Part shown: piece after piece, positions 44,875-55,400 of the stretch
Layout: every line of letters begins with the position of its first letter
Numbering within the stretch: the stretch's first letter is position 1
NCBI RefSeq assembly: GCF_028369055.1
Contig: NZ_JAQNCZ010000001.1
Span: 124,001-188,000 of the forward strand
Source of the DNA: Cognatishimia sp. SS12
GTDB taxonomy: Bacteria > Pseudomonadota > Alphaproteobacteria > Rhodobacterales > Rhodobacteraceae
DNA: 64,000 bases
Direction of reading: 5' to 3'
Made by a program: the position numbers and the translations under genes
Notes under the pieces: model-generated
Told to the model about the DNA's origin: nothing
What the model saw: only the letters and a program-made list of their open reading frames with translations
Databases searched by the model: none

Positions 44875-44958
44875 TCTGTCCCAGTTGCCGCTCTCATTGG
44901 CAGCTAGGTTTTCTGTAACGAGTGCGGCGGCTTACCCAAGTGCGCCCGCCGAAGGATT

Positions 44959-47900
44959 GTGATCGAGCGGACTATGGCGACGGAAACAGAAGCGGATTAT
45001 TGGACCGAGAACGATATTGCGATTGTGGGCATGGCGGCGCATTTGCCAGGCTCTGCAACGCTTGAGGACTATTGGACCAATCTGCGGGACGGGGTGGAAT
45101 GTATCACCCCGCTGAGCGAAGAGGCGCTGCTGGAGGCAGGGGAAAGCCCGTCGCGCCTGCGCCACAAGAACTATGTGCGCGCGGCGGCGATTCTGGAGGA
45201 TTTCGAAAAATTTGATGCGGAGTTCTTTGGCCTCAGCCCCAAAGAAGCCGCAATCATGGACCCGCAGCATCGCCAGTTTCTGGAAGTCAGCTGGGAAGCG
45301 CTGGAAATCGCCGGTCACATGCCTGAACGGTTTGAAGGCGACATTGGCGTCTTTGGCGGCTGCGGCATGGGCAGCTATTTCTATTTCAATGTCTGCAGCA
45401 ACCCGGAGCTGGTGGACAGCACCGGCATGTTCCTGCTGCGCCATACCGGCAACGACAAGGATTTCCTCTCGACCCGGCTGAGCCATATTCTGGATCTGAA
45501 GGGCCCCAGCCTGTCGGTGCAGACTGCATGTTCCACCTCGCTGGTTGCCGCGCATTACGCCTGTCAGGCGCTTTTGAATGGCGAATGTGACATGGCGCTG
45601 GCGGGCGGCGTCACGATCGAGTTGCCGCACAAGCGCGGCTATATCTTTGAAGAGGGGGAAATCCTCTCGCCCGACGGTCACTGCCACGCCTTTGATCACC
45701 GCGCTCAGGGCACGGTCTTTGGCAGCGGCGCGGGCGTTGTCGTGCTGCGCCGCATGGCGGATGCTTTGGCGGATGGCGATCATATCTGGGGCGTCATTCG
45801 CGGCTCTGCGGTCAATAACGACGGCTCGGCCAAGGCGGGTTATCTGGCCCCGTCTGTGGATGGGCAAGCCGCCGCAATTGCCGACGCGCAGGCCATGGCG
45901 GATGTCACCGCTGATACCATCGATTATGTCGAATGCCACGGCACCGGCACCTATCTGGGCGACCCGATTGAGGTGGCAGCCCTGACCGAAGCTTTCCGCG
46001 AGACCACCGATGCGCGCGGCTATTGCCGCATCGGATCGGTCAAAACCAACATCGGCCATTTGGACACCGCCGCCGGGGCGGCCAGCCTGATCAAAACCGC
46101 GCTGTCGCTGCATCACAAACAGATGCCGCCGTCGCTTGGGTTTGAGGCCCCGAACCCGGCGATTGATTTTGAAAGCAGCCCGTTTGAGGTCAACGCTGCC
46201 TTGCAGCCCTGGGAGAGTCATAAGGGGCCGCGCCGTGCGGGCGTTAATTCGCTCGGCGTCGGGGGCACCAACGCCCATGTGATTGTCCAAGAGGCCCCAC
46301 AGCGCCCGGCGTCCGAGCCTTCGGATTGGCCCTATCACCTGTTGACCATATCCGGACGCAACGCGAAGGCGCTGGACGCCAATTGCGCCGCGCTCGCTGC
46401 GCATCTGCGCGCCCATCCTGATCAGGATCTGGCGGATGTCGCCTATACGTTGCAAAAAGGCCGCCGCGCGTTTGAAAAGCGCCGCATTGTTGTGGCGCGC
46501 GATCACGCGGAGGCGGCGACGCTTCTAGACGAAAAGACCGAGCGCCGCGTTTTCACCCATACCGCAGATCATGCCGACCCTGAGGTCGTGTTCATGTTCC
46601 CCGGCGGCGGCGCGCAATATGCCCGCATGGCGCAGGACCTTTATGAAACCGAGCCGGTGTTTCAGGATTGGATGGACCGCGGGCTGGATATCCTGCAGGC
46701 CAAGGTCAGCCATGATGTGCGCGCGCTTTGGCTTGCCGAAGGGATGGATCTGACAGCCGCTGATGAACAGCTAAAACAGCCCTCGCTGCAACTGCCGCTG
46801 ATCATGATTGTCGAATATGCGCTGGCGCAGCTCTGGATGAGTTGGGGTGTAACGCCTGCGGTGCTGATGGGCCATTCCATGGGCGAAAACACTGCCGCCT
46901 GTCTGGCCGGAGTCATGAGCTTTGAGGACTGCATCGGGCTGGTTCTTTTGCGCGGTCAACTGTTTGACACGGTGCCTGCGGGCGGCATGCTCAGCGTACC
47001 GCTGGCGCTGGATGCGCTTCACCCCTATCTGGATGATGATCTTGATATTGCTGCGGAAAATGCAGCCGATTTGACGGTGGTTTCTGGCCCCGATGCTACG
47101 CTTCAGGCACTGGCGGAGCGTTTGGCGGCGGATGAGATTGAGGCGCAGCGTATCGCCATCGATATTGCCGCCCATTCGCGCATGCTGGAGCCGATCCTGG
47201 CAAAATTCGAGGCCTATCTGCGCCAGATCACCCTGAGCGCGCCAAACCTGCCGATTATGTCGAACCGCAGCGGTCAACTGCTGAGCGACGCCGAGGCGAT
47301 GGACCCGATGTATTGGGTGGGCCATCTGCGCGGCACCGTGCGCTTTGCCGCCTGCGTTGAGACCTGCGCTGCCAAACCGGGCCGCATCTTTCTTGAGGTT
47401 GGCCCGGGCAAAGCGCTCAACTCGCTGGCGCGGATGAACCGGCAGGTCGGCGCGGGGCGCACCCTGTCCAGCCTGCGCCATCCGCAGGAAGAGATTGAGG
47501 ATGATCTGTATTTCATGCAGGTGCTGGGACAGCTCTGGGCCTGTGGCGCTGGATTTGACTGGGCACAAATCTGGGGCGAGGCGCGGCGCAATCGCGTGAT
47601 CCTGCCGACCTATCAGTTTCAGCGCAGTTCCTATTTCATTGCACCCGGCAGTCACGCCAGTACCGCGACAGAGGCGCTGTTGCGTCAGGAAAACATGGCC
47701 GATTGGGGCTATCGTAGCGCTTGGATGCCGCGCGCGGCAGAGTGTGACGTTGATCTGGCCGAGGACCTGACACTGGCGGTGCCGCACACTTGGCTGATTT
47801 TTCTGGATGACGCTGGCCTGGGCACGGCGCTGACAGGCAAGCTGCGCGCTGCCGGGCAGACCGTAATTACCGTGGCGGCGGGTGACGCTTATGATCGCGT

Positions 47901-50900
47901 CAGCGAGGATCACTATCTTCTGGCCCCAGAGCGCGGCCGCGAAGGGTATGACCAGCTGTTGGCCGACCTGATCGCCCTTGGCCGTGCGCCGGACCGGATT
48001 GTGCATCTCTGGCTGCTGACGGCGAGCGCAAGCCATCGCCCGGGCAGCAGTTTCTTTCATCGCAATCTTGAGCAGGGGTTTTACAGCCTGATGTTCCTTG
48101 GCCAAGCCATGGTATCGGAAAACCTTGCGCGGCCTATTCAGTTGACAGCCGTCACCAATGGTGCGGCGCAACTGCGACAGGAGGGGCTGCCGCAGCCGGA
48201 AAAAGCCACCATCCGAGGCCCGCTGGGCGTGATGCCGCGTGAGGTGCCCGGCCTGTCGTGCAAAAGCATTGATGTGGATGAGCTGGATGTCGGGGCTTTG
48301 CTGCCGCTTTTGACCGAAGATCTGATGGCCCCGCCGGAAACTGCGCAAGTGGCCTATCGCGGCGCGCGCCGCTTTGTCAAAACCAGCAAACCCCTGCCGC
48401 TGCCCGCGCAGGCCGCACTAGAATGGCAGGCGGGTGCCACCTATCTGATCACAGGCGGTTTTGGCGGCATCGGCGTGACCGTCGCCCGGGACATGCTGCA
48501 GGCTGGGGCCAATGTGGTCCTGCAAACCCGTCGCGCACTGCCCGCGCGCAGCGAGTGGGATAGTATTCTTGAATTTACCGGCAGCACCGATCGTCGCGCG
48601 CGTCAGATCGCAATCGTCCGCGAGCTGGAGGCATTGCCCGGCAATCTAAAAATTGTTGTGGCGGATGTGAACAATATCAACGACATGCGCGCCGCCAAAG
48701 AGGATATCTTGGCGCAATTTGGCGCGATCACCGGGGTCATCCATGCTGCGGGCGTGATTAATGACGCGCCGATGCTGTCCAAATCTTCCGCCGATGTCGA
48801 AGACGTGCTGGCCCCCAAACTGCACGGCACCCTGGTGCTGGACCAGCTGTTTGCCGATGGTGCATTGGACTGGCTGGTGCTCTTTGCCTCGACCTCCACG
48901 GTGATCACTCCGGCGGGGCAGGTCGACTACGTCGCCGCAAATGAGTTCCTCAACGCCTATGCCCAAAGCCGTGCCGGTGATCAGACCAAGGTTCTCGCCG
49001 TCAATTGGGGGGTGTGGTCTGATGTGGGCATGGCTGCCGAGGCGATTGCCGCCGACACAAGCGCCAAGCCGACCAAGCGACGCCCGGTTGAGGCCCCGAC
49101 CTTGTCTGACGTGGCGATCGACGCCGATGGCACCCTGACGTTTGAGGCCACGCTTGACGCCGACACCACATGGATGTTGGATCAGCACCGCAGCCTGCTG
49201 GGAGAGGCGATCATGCCCGGCACAGGGTATCTGTCGCTGATTTCAGAAGCGATGCAGGTGCTGGATGGCGCGCGGGCCTATGCTGTGCGGGATTTGACTT
49301 TTCTACGGGCGCTGCATGTGACTGAGGGCGCGACCCGCGCGCTGCGGCTGAGGCTCACGCCAACCGATGCGGGATATGATCTTGCGGTGCTGGCCGATTA
49401 TCGTGACGGCTTTGTCGTGCACGCCGAAGGGCGTATTGCCATGTCCGCGATGCCGCAACCGACCGGGTTTGATCTGGCGGCGGTGCGCGCGCGTTGCGAT
49501 CAAGATGTTGCGCAGGCCAAGCCGGGCGAAACCTTGCGCAGCCCGCAAGAGGCACATCTGCGCTTTGGACCGCATTGGCAGGTGGTGACGCAGACAGCGC
49601 TGGGCGCGGGCGAGGGGCTGGCCGAATTGACGCTTCCGGATCATCTGCGCCAAGAGGCAAAAGGCATGGCGCTGCACCCCGGTTTGCTTGATTTGGGCAC
49701 TGGCTGGGCGATGCAATTGATTGATGGCTATCAGGCCGGAAACCTTTGGGTGCCGGTGCGCTATGACGCGCTGCGTCACTATGGGGCTTTGCCGGCGCAG
49801 ATCGTCAGTTGGGTGCGATTGGTGGACGGCACTTCAGGCAGCGGCACCGCGCGGTTTGACGTGGTGCTGGCCGACAAAAACGGCTCTGTCTGTGTCGAAG
49901 TGCAGGGGCTGACCCTGCGGCGTCTGGCTGGGGGCTTTGCGCTGAATGCCATGCCCGCGCCGAAAGCCTCGGAAATTCTGCGGGACGGGGCCGCGCAACA
50001 GGTGCAGCCGCTATCGGCCAATGAACAGCGGCTCCAGCAAACCGTGGCCGAAGGGATCCCGGCGCAGCTGGGCGGCGAAGCGTTGCGGCGTGCCATGGGT
50101 CAGATGGGCCAAAGAGGCCAAGGCGCCAAAGGCCTGTCGCAGGTCATTGTCTCGTCGCTTGATCTTGCTGGCCTGTCGGCGCAGCTTGATGCGCTTGGCG
50201 CGGATGATCCGGCCCAAAACCAGGGCTTTGAGCGCCCGGATCTGGATTCAGAATTTGTTGCCCCCGCCAATGATATCGAACGCACGCTGGCGCAGTTCTG
50301 GCAGGAGCTTCTGGGCATCGACGAGGTGGGCACGCAGGACAGTTTCTTTGATCTGGGCGGGCATTCGCTGGTCGCTGTGCGGCTGTTTTCCATGGTGAAA
50401 AAGACCTATCAGATTGATTTTCCAATTTCAGTGCTGTTTGAGGCACCGACCATTGCGCAATGCGCGGCGCTGATTGCGGAGCGTATTGGTCCTGCCGCCG
50501 CAAGTGAGAGCCCGCAGCCCGCAGAGACCGCCAAGGCCGAAGTGCCAGAGCGCCGCTATACGCATATCGTGCCGATGCAAGTGGCCGCTGACAGCGAAAA
50601 AACCCCGTTTTTCCTGGTGGCGGGCATGTATGGCAATGTGCTGAACCTGCGCCATCTGGCGCATCTGATCGGCGCGGACCGGCCCATTTACGGGCTGCAG
50701 GCGCGGGGGTTGTTTGGCGATGCTGCCCCGCATGATGATCTGGCCGAGGCCGCGCGCGATTACCTTGCTGAATTGCGGCAGGTGCAGCCCAAGGGGCCGT
50801 ATCTGCTGGGCGGGTTTTCAGGCGGTGGCATTACTGCTTATGAAATGGCGCAGCAGTTGACCGAGATGGGCGAAGAGGTTTCGCTTTTGGTGATGCTGGA

Positions 50901-51414
50901 CACGCCATTGCCGCTGCGCCGCCCCCTGTCGCGCGAGGATCGCATTGCCATTCAGATGCAGGAACTCAAAGCGGGCGGGCCGGGCTATCTGGCACGCTGG
51001 ATCAAGAACCGCGTCGCATGGGAGCTGCAAAAGCGCCGCCGGCCCGAGGCCACCGATGACACGGTGGGCGCGCAGTTCCATAATGCTGAGATCGAAGCCG
51101 CGTTTTACCGCGCCTTGCCGAAATATCAGCTGCGTCCCTGGCAGGGGCGGGTGGCGCTTTTCCGTCCGCCGCTTGTCGGTAAATGGCAGGTGGGGCCGGA
51201 TCGCTGGGTCAACAGCGAGCGCACCTATGTGCTGCCGGACAACGACTGGGGGCAATATGTGTCCGATCTGGTGGTGAGCGAAGTGCCCGGGGATCATGAC
51301 AGTATGGTGCTGGAGCCGAACGTGCGGGTCTTGGCCGCGCAGATCCAAAAAGAAATTGAACGCGCCGAGGCGCGCCACCAGGTGGTGGTGCCCTTTCGCC
51401 CGGCTGCGGAGTAA
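44959..51414 (+). CDS. type I polyketide synthase KS-AT-KR-DH-ACP-TE
   Basis: A single-module PKS of 2151 residues. KS (about 17-440) has TACSTS (Cys191), ECHGTGT and KTNIGH. AT (about 530-810) has GHSMGE (Ser640) and IAAHS where malonyl-ATs usually have HAFH, so specificity is unclear. KR (about 1160-1330) has GGFGGIG and YVAANEF. DH (about 1370-1655) has His1410 and Asp1578. ACP has Ser1803 (GGHSL), and TE has Ser1954 (GGFSGGG). KR before DH is unusual. The DH box is H-x4-G-x4-P, one residue longer than the classical H-x3-G-x4-P. There is no loading module. Start GTG 44959 or ATG 44974. The GT2 gene follows after three bases. Confidence 0.95.
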   Translation: MIERTMATETEADYWTENDIAIVGMAAHLPGSATLEDYWTNLRDGVECITPLSEEALLEAGESPSRLRHKNYVRAAAILEDFEKFDAEFFGLSPKEAAIMDPQHRQFLEVSWEALEIAGHMPERFEGDIGVFGGCGMGSYFYFNVCSNPELVDSTGMFLLRHTGNDKDFLSTRLSHILDLKGPSLSVQTACSTSLVAAHYACQALLNGECDMALAGGVTIELPHKRGYIFEEGEILSPDGHCHAFDHRAQGTVFGSGAGVVVLRRMADALADGDHIWGVIRGSAVNNDGSAKAGYLAPSVDGQAAAIADAQAMADVTADTIDYVECHGTGTYLGDPIEVAALTEAFRETTDARGYCRIGSVKTNIGHLDTAAGAASLIKTALSLHHKQMPPSLGFEAPNPAIDFESSPFEVNAALQPWESHKGPRRAGVNSLGVGGTNAHVIVQEAPQRPASEPSDWPYHLLTISGRNAKALDANCAALAAHLRAHPDQDLADVAYTLQKGRRAFEKRRIVVARDHAEAATLLDEKTERRVFTHTADHADPEVVFMFPGGGAQYARMAQDLYETEPVFQDWMDRGLDILQAKVSHDVRALWLAEGMDLTAADEQLKQPSLQLPLIMIVEYALAQLWMSWGVTPAVLMGHSMGENTAACLAGVMSFEDCIGLVLLRGQLFDTVPAGGMLSVPLALDALHPYLDDDLDIAAENAADLTVVSGPDATLQALAERLAADEIEAQRIAIDIAAHSRMLEPILAKFEAYLRQITLSAPNLPIMSNRSGQLLSDAEAMDPMYWVGHLRGTVRFAACVETCAAKPGRIFLEVGPGKALNSLARMNRQVGAGRTLSSLRHPQEEIEDDLYFMQVLGQLWACGAGFDWAQIWGEARRNRVILPTYQFQRSSYFIAPGSHASTATEALLRQENMADWGYRSAWMPRAAECDVDLAEDLTLAVPHTWLIFLDDAGLGTALTGKLRAAGQTVITVAAGDAYDRVSEDHYLLAPERGREGYDQLLADLIALGRAPDRIVHLWLLTASASHRPGSSFFHRNLEQGFYSLMFLGQAMVSENLARPIQLTAVTNGAAQLRQEGLPQPEKATIRGPLGVMPREVPGLSCKSIDVDELDVGALLPLLTEDLMAPPETAQVAYRGARRFVKTSKPLPLPAQAALEWQAGATYLITGGFGGIGVTVARDMLQAGANVVLQTRRALPARSEWDSILEFTGSTDRRARQIAIVRELEALPGNLKIVVADVNNINDMRAAKEDILAQFGAITGVIHAAGVINDAPMLSKSSADVEDVLAPKLHGTLVLDQLFADGALDWLVLFASTSTVITPAGQVDYVAANEFLNAYAQSRAGDQTKVLAVNWGVWSDVGMAAEAIAADTSAKPTKRRPVEAPTLSDVAIDADGTLTFEATLDADTTWMLDQHRSLLGEAIMPGTGYLSLISEAMQVLDGARAYAVRDLTFLRALHVTEGATRALRLRLTPTDAGYDLAVLADYRDGFVVHAEGRIAMSAMPQPTGFDLAAVRARCDQDVAQAKPGETLRSPQEAHLRFGPHWQVVTQTALGAGEGLAELTLPDHLRQEAKGMALHPGLLDLGTGWAMQLIDGYQAGNLWVPVRYDALRHYGALPAQIVSWVRLVDGTSGSGTARFDVVLADKNGSVCVEVQGLTLRRLAGGFALNAMPAPKASEILRDGAAQQVQPLSANEQRLQQTVAEGIPAQLGGEALRRAMGQMGQRGQGAKGLSQVIVSSLDLAGLSAQLDALGADDPAQNQGFERPDLDSEFVAPANDIERTLAQFWQELLGIDEVGTQDSFFDLGGHSLVAVRLFSMVKKTYQIDFPISVLFEAPTIAQCAALIAERIGPAAASESPQPAETAKAEVPERRYTHIVPMQVAADSEKTPFFLVAGMYGNVLNLRHLAHLIGADRPIYGLQARGLFGDAAPHDDLAEAARDYLAELRQVQPKGPYLLGGFSGGGITAYEMAQQLTEMGEEVSLLVMLDTPLPLRRPLSREDRIAIQMQELKAGGPGYLARWIKNRVAWELQKRRRPEATDDTVGAQFHNAEIEAAFYRALPKYQLRPWQGRVALFRPPLVGKWQVGPDRWVNSERTYVLPDNDWGQYVSDLVVSEVPGDHDSMVLEPNVRVLAAQIQKEIERAEARHQVVVPFRPAAE

Positions 51415-51417
51415 GCC

Positions 51418-52443
51418 ATGACCGATAGCACCGTTTGGACGGTTATTCTGAATTATCGCACCGCCGAAATGACGCTGCAGGCGGCTGAGGCCGCATATGC
51501 AGATATGGCCAATATCCCGGGCAAGATTGTCATTGTCGACAACGACAGTGGCGACGGCTCGTTTGAGGCGCTTCAGGCAGGCGTTGCGGCCAAGGGCTGG
51601 CCACAGACGCGCATTGAGGTGCTGCAATCGGGCCGCAATGGCGGTTTTGGCGCGGGCAATAATTTTGGCATTCGCCATGGTTTTGCCTGTGGGATTGACG
51701 GCGCACTGCCAGATTACTTTTTCATTCTGAATTCAGATGCCTTTCCGCAAACCGGCGCGATCAATGCCCTGCGCCAGCATCTGGATCAGCATCCCAACAC
51801 CGGCTTTGCGGGGAGTTATATCCACGGGCCGGATTATGCGCCGCACCTGACGGCTTTCCGTTTTCCCTCCATAAGCGGAGAGCTGGAAGGCGCGGCGCGT
51901 CTGGGGCCAATCAGCCGCCTCTTGAAACATGCGATTGTTCCGTTGCCGGTGCCCGCGCAGACCTGCCGCGTGGATTGGCTGGCCGGGGCGTCAATGATGA
52001 TGCGGCGGCAGACGCTGGAAGAGATTGGCCTGTTTGATGAGGCCTATTTTCTGTATTTCGAAGAGACGGATCTGTGCCTGCGTGCGCAACGCGCCGGGTG
52101 GTCGACCGATTATGTGCGCGAAAGTGAAGTGATGCATATCGGCTCTGTCTCAACCGGCATGAAAAGCTGGCAGCGCATTCCGGGCTTCTGGCTGGATAGC
52201 CGGTGGCACTATTTCCGGCGCAACCATGGGTATGGCTATGCGATTGCCGCGACGCTGGCGCATTTGACTGGCGGGGCCATCGCGCGTTTGCGCGGTTTTG
52301 TGCAACGAAGAACCACAGAGCAGCCCAAATATTTCCTCATTGATATGGCATATCATGCGGCAAAGGCGGCGATTGGGCGCGACAATCGACGTCAGAGAAA
52401 AATTGATTATCCCAAGGGTTTAAGGCCTTTGCACGGAGAGTAG
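51418..52443 (+). CDS. GT2-family glycosyltransferase, rhamnosyltransferase-like
   Basis: A 341-residue GT-A enzyme: N-terminal VILNYRT, VDNDSGDGS, LNSDA as DxD equivalent and the YFEETDLCLRA acidic site typical of WbbL/RfbN-like rhamnosyltransferases. It lies between the PKS and NRPS genes, with three bases to each, so it is certainly cotranscribed and probably acts on the same product, perhaps glycosylating it (inference). Confidence 0.9.
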   Translation: MTDSTVWTVILNYRTAEMTLQAAEAAYADMANIPGKIVIVDNDSGDGSFEALQAGVAAKGWPQTRIEVLQSGRNGGFGAGNNFGIRHGFACGIDGALPDYFFILNSDAFPQTGAINALRQHLDQHPNTGFAGSYIHGPDYAPHLTAFRFPSISGELEGAARLGPISRLLKHAIVPLPVPAQTCRVDWLAGASMMMRRQTLEEIGLFDEAYFLYFEETDLCLRAQRAGWSTDYVRESEVMHIGSVSTGMKSWQRIPGFWLDSRWHYFRRNHGYGYAIAATLAHLTGGAIARLRGFVQRRTTEQPKYFLIDMAYHAAKAAIGRDNRRQRKIDYPKGLRPLHGE

Positions 52444-52446
52444 GCA

Positions 52447-55400
52447 ATGAATATCGAGCGTCCATCCGGACAGGCACCGCAGCGTGCACTGATGATTGGC
52501 AATGAATCGCTTCTGATCGAATGCGCCAAGATTTGGCGCGCCGCAGGCCACGATATCGCCATGATCCTGACCCGGAACGACGCCATCGCTGCTTGGGCCA
52601 AGGCCGAAGGCTTGCCCTGTCAGCACCACGACGGCGCGCTATCGGCGCTGACGGTGAAAGCCGAGTATGACTGGCTCCTAAGCATTGCCAATTTGCAGAT
52701 TATCCCAGAACGGATGCTGCGCGCGGCCCAACGCGGCGCGGTGAATTTCCATGATGGCCCGCTGCCTGATTACGCCGGTCTCAATGCGCCGGTCTGGGCG
52801 CGGCTGAACGGCGAATACCGCCACGGCATCAGCTGGCACATGATCGAAAACGGCATCGACGAGGGCGACATCCTTGTTCAGCGCCTGTTTGACATCCGCG
52901 AAAGCGATACCGCGCTCACGCTGAACACCAAAAGCTTTGGCGCAGCGCTCGACAGTTTCCCGGACGTGGTTGCAGCCCTTTCTACCGCAACGCTCCCGCG
53001 TCAGCCTCAGGATCTGAGCAAACGGCGCTATTTCGCGCGTGATCAGCGGCCTGAGGCCTTCGGGCGTCTCAGTTTTGACGGCACATCTTCCGAGATCATC
53101 AACATGGTGCGCGCGCTGGATCACGGCGATTATTTCAATCCGCTGACGTGCCCCAAAATATCACTTAATGGCGTCATCGCCTGCGTGGGTGCGGCGGAGA
53201 TTGCGAGCGGTCAGGGGCAGCCCGGTCAGATCCTTGATGTGACAGAGGCGGCGCTGACCGTGGCCACGGCTGACGGGGCCGTCACGCTCAGCGGCCTCAC
53301 CGATGCCATGGGCCGCGCGCTGCAGCCTGCAGACATTGCCCAAGCAGGGCAGCCGCTTGCTGCGCCGCAATCACCTGAACGGCTGACCGCAGCGCAGAGC
53401 AAAATTGCCCCCCACGAAAGCTTTTGGCGCGATGTCCTTGCCGGGTTCGTGCCCGCGAAATTGCCGCTGATCGCAACATCCGATGAGGCCGCTGATTTCG
53501 CGAGCCTGCCAGTTGATCTCCCAGAGGGCATGAGTGTCGCGGCGCGCTTGGCCGCCATTGCCCTGCTGGCCGAAACCAGCGGTAGCGAGGCCCCCGCGCA
53601 TCTGGCGCTGGTGGCTGAGGGCATGACCCATGCGGCGGGTTATGTGGCACCTTGGGTGCCCTTCGCGCTGCGCCCCTCTGAAGACACGCCGCTCTCCGCA
53701 GTGGTTCAATCGGCAGAAGATCAGTTTGCCAGGCTTTGCGCCAAGGACAGCTATGCGCTGGACCTTGTGGCGCGCGCGCCTGATATCGCCCCGATCACAG
53801 ACCCAGATATCGCCGTCATCTGTGACCCTGATGCCAGCACGCTGGAAACCGTGCCGCTGAATCTGGTGATGACCGAGGCCGGGCTGCGGCTGCGCTATGA
53901 CCAAAACCGCGTGACCGAAGATCACGCCGCGCGCCTGATGGCGCGTCTGGCCTTAATCGCGCGGCAGGTGGCCGATGGCGCACTCCTGCGCAGCGCGTTG
54001 GATCCGTTACCTGTTGCTGAGCGCGACGCACTTGTGAACACGGCGAATGAAACCGCCGTTGCGGTGGATCTTGATCAAAGCATGGTGGCCGCCATTGCTG
54101 CGCAAGCGGCTGAAACCCCAGACAAAACAGCCGTGGTCTTTGCCCATGGCACGCTGACCTATGCGGAGCTTGAGGCCCGCGCCACCCGCACAGCCGCCGC
54201 GCTGATTGCGCGCGGCGTTCAAAAAGGCGACATCATTGGCGTGCATTGCAAACGCTCACTTGATCTTGTGGTGGCCTGCCTTGCGGTGATGAAAGCAGGG
54301 GCCGCCTATCTGCCACTCGATCCGAGCTTTCCTGCCGACCGCATCGCGCTTTACATAGAAGACAGCGCCACGCAGCTGATTATCACCCAATCGACGATTT
54401 CAGCTGAGCTGCCGGATACGGCCGCGCAGCTGCTGGAGATCGATGTCGATGCCAGCTGCCAAGATACCAGCCCCGGTGCGCGTGCGGATCTGCCGGCTGT
54501 GTCGGGCCGTGATCTCGCTTATATGATCTATACTTCCGGCTCTACCGGGCGCCCCAAAGGGGTCATGGTCGAGCATGGCAATGTCGCCAATTTCTTTGCC
54601 GGGATGGATGCGCGCATTCCGCCGGCGGATGATCCGGTTTGGCTGGCTGTTACCAGCCTTTCGTTTGATATTTCGGTGTTGGAGCTGTTTTACACGCTGT
54701 CACGCGGCTACAAGCTGGTGCTCAGTGGTGATGAAAGCGCCACACAGATTTCCAACGGCCCGGTCGGCAGCGGCGGAACGCCGATGGATTTCAGCCTCTA
54801 TTACTGGGGCAATGACGATGGGGCGGGATCCGGTAAATATCGGCTGCTGCTGGAGGGGGCGAAATTTGCCGATGACAACGGATTTTGCGCGATCTGGACG
54901 CCTGAGCGGCATTTCCACGCCTTTGGTGGCCCCTATCCGAACCCCTCTGTAACCGGCGCAGCCGTGGCCGGGATGACGCGCAATATTGGCGTGCGGGCAG
55001 GCAGCTGCGTTGCGCCGCTGCATCATACGGCGCGCATTGCCGAAGAATGGGCCGTCATTGACAATCTGACCAATGGCAAGGCAGGGCTGGCGATTGCCAG
55101 CGGCTGGCAGCCGGATGACTTTGTCCTGCGCCCCGAAAACACGCCGCCCGCCAATAAACCGGCGATGTTTGAGCAGATCAAGGATCTGCGCAAACTCTGG
55201 CGCGGTGAAGCGGTCGAATTCGCCCGCCAGGATGGCAGCATGATGCCTGTGATCACTCAGCCCCGGCCCGTGTCCGAACAGCCTGATCTGTGGGTGACAA
55301 CCGCAGGCAACCCGGAAACCTGGCGCGAAGCGGGCCGCAATGGCACCCATGTTCTGACCCACCTTCTGGGACAGAGTATCGGTGAAGTAGCTGAAAAGAT

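Noticed and set aside
44932-48348. Two open frames of more than 500 codons antisense to the PKS
   Set aside because: They are mirror frames of the KS/AT and linker regions and show the His/Arg/Gln-rich bias of antisense reading.
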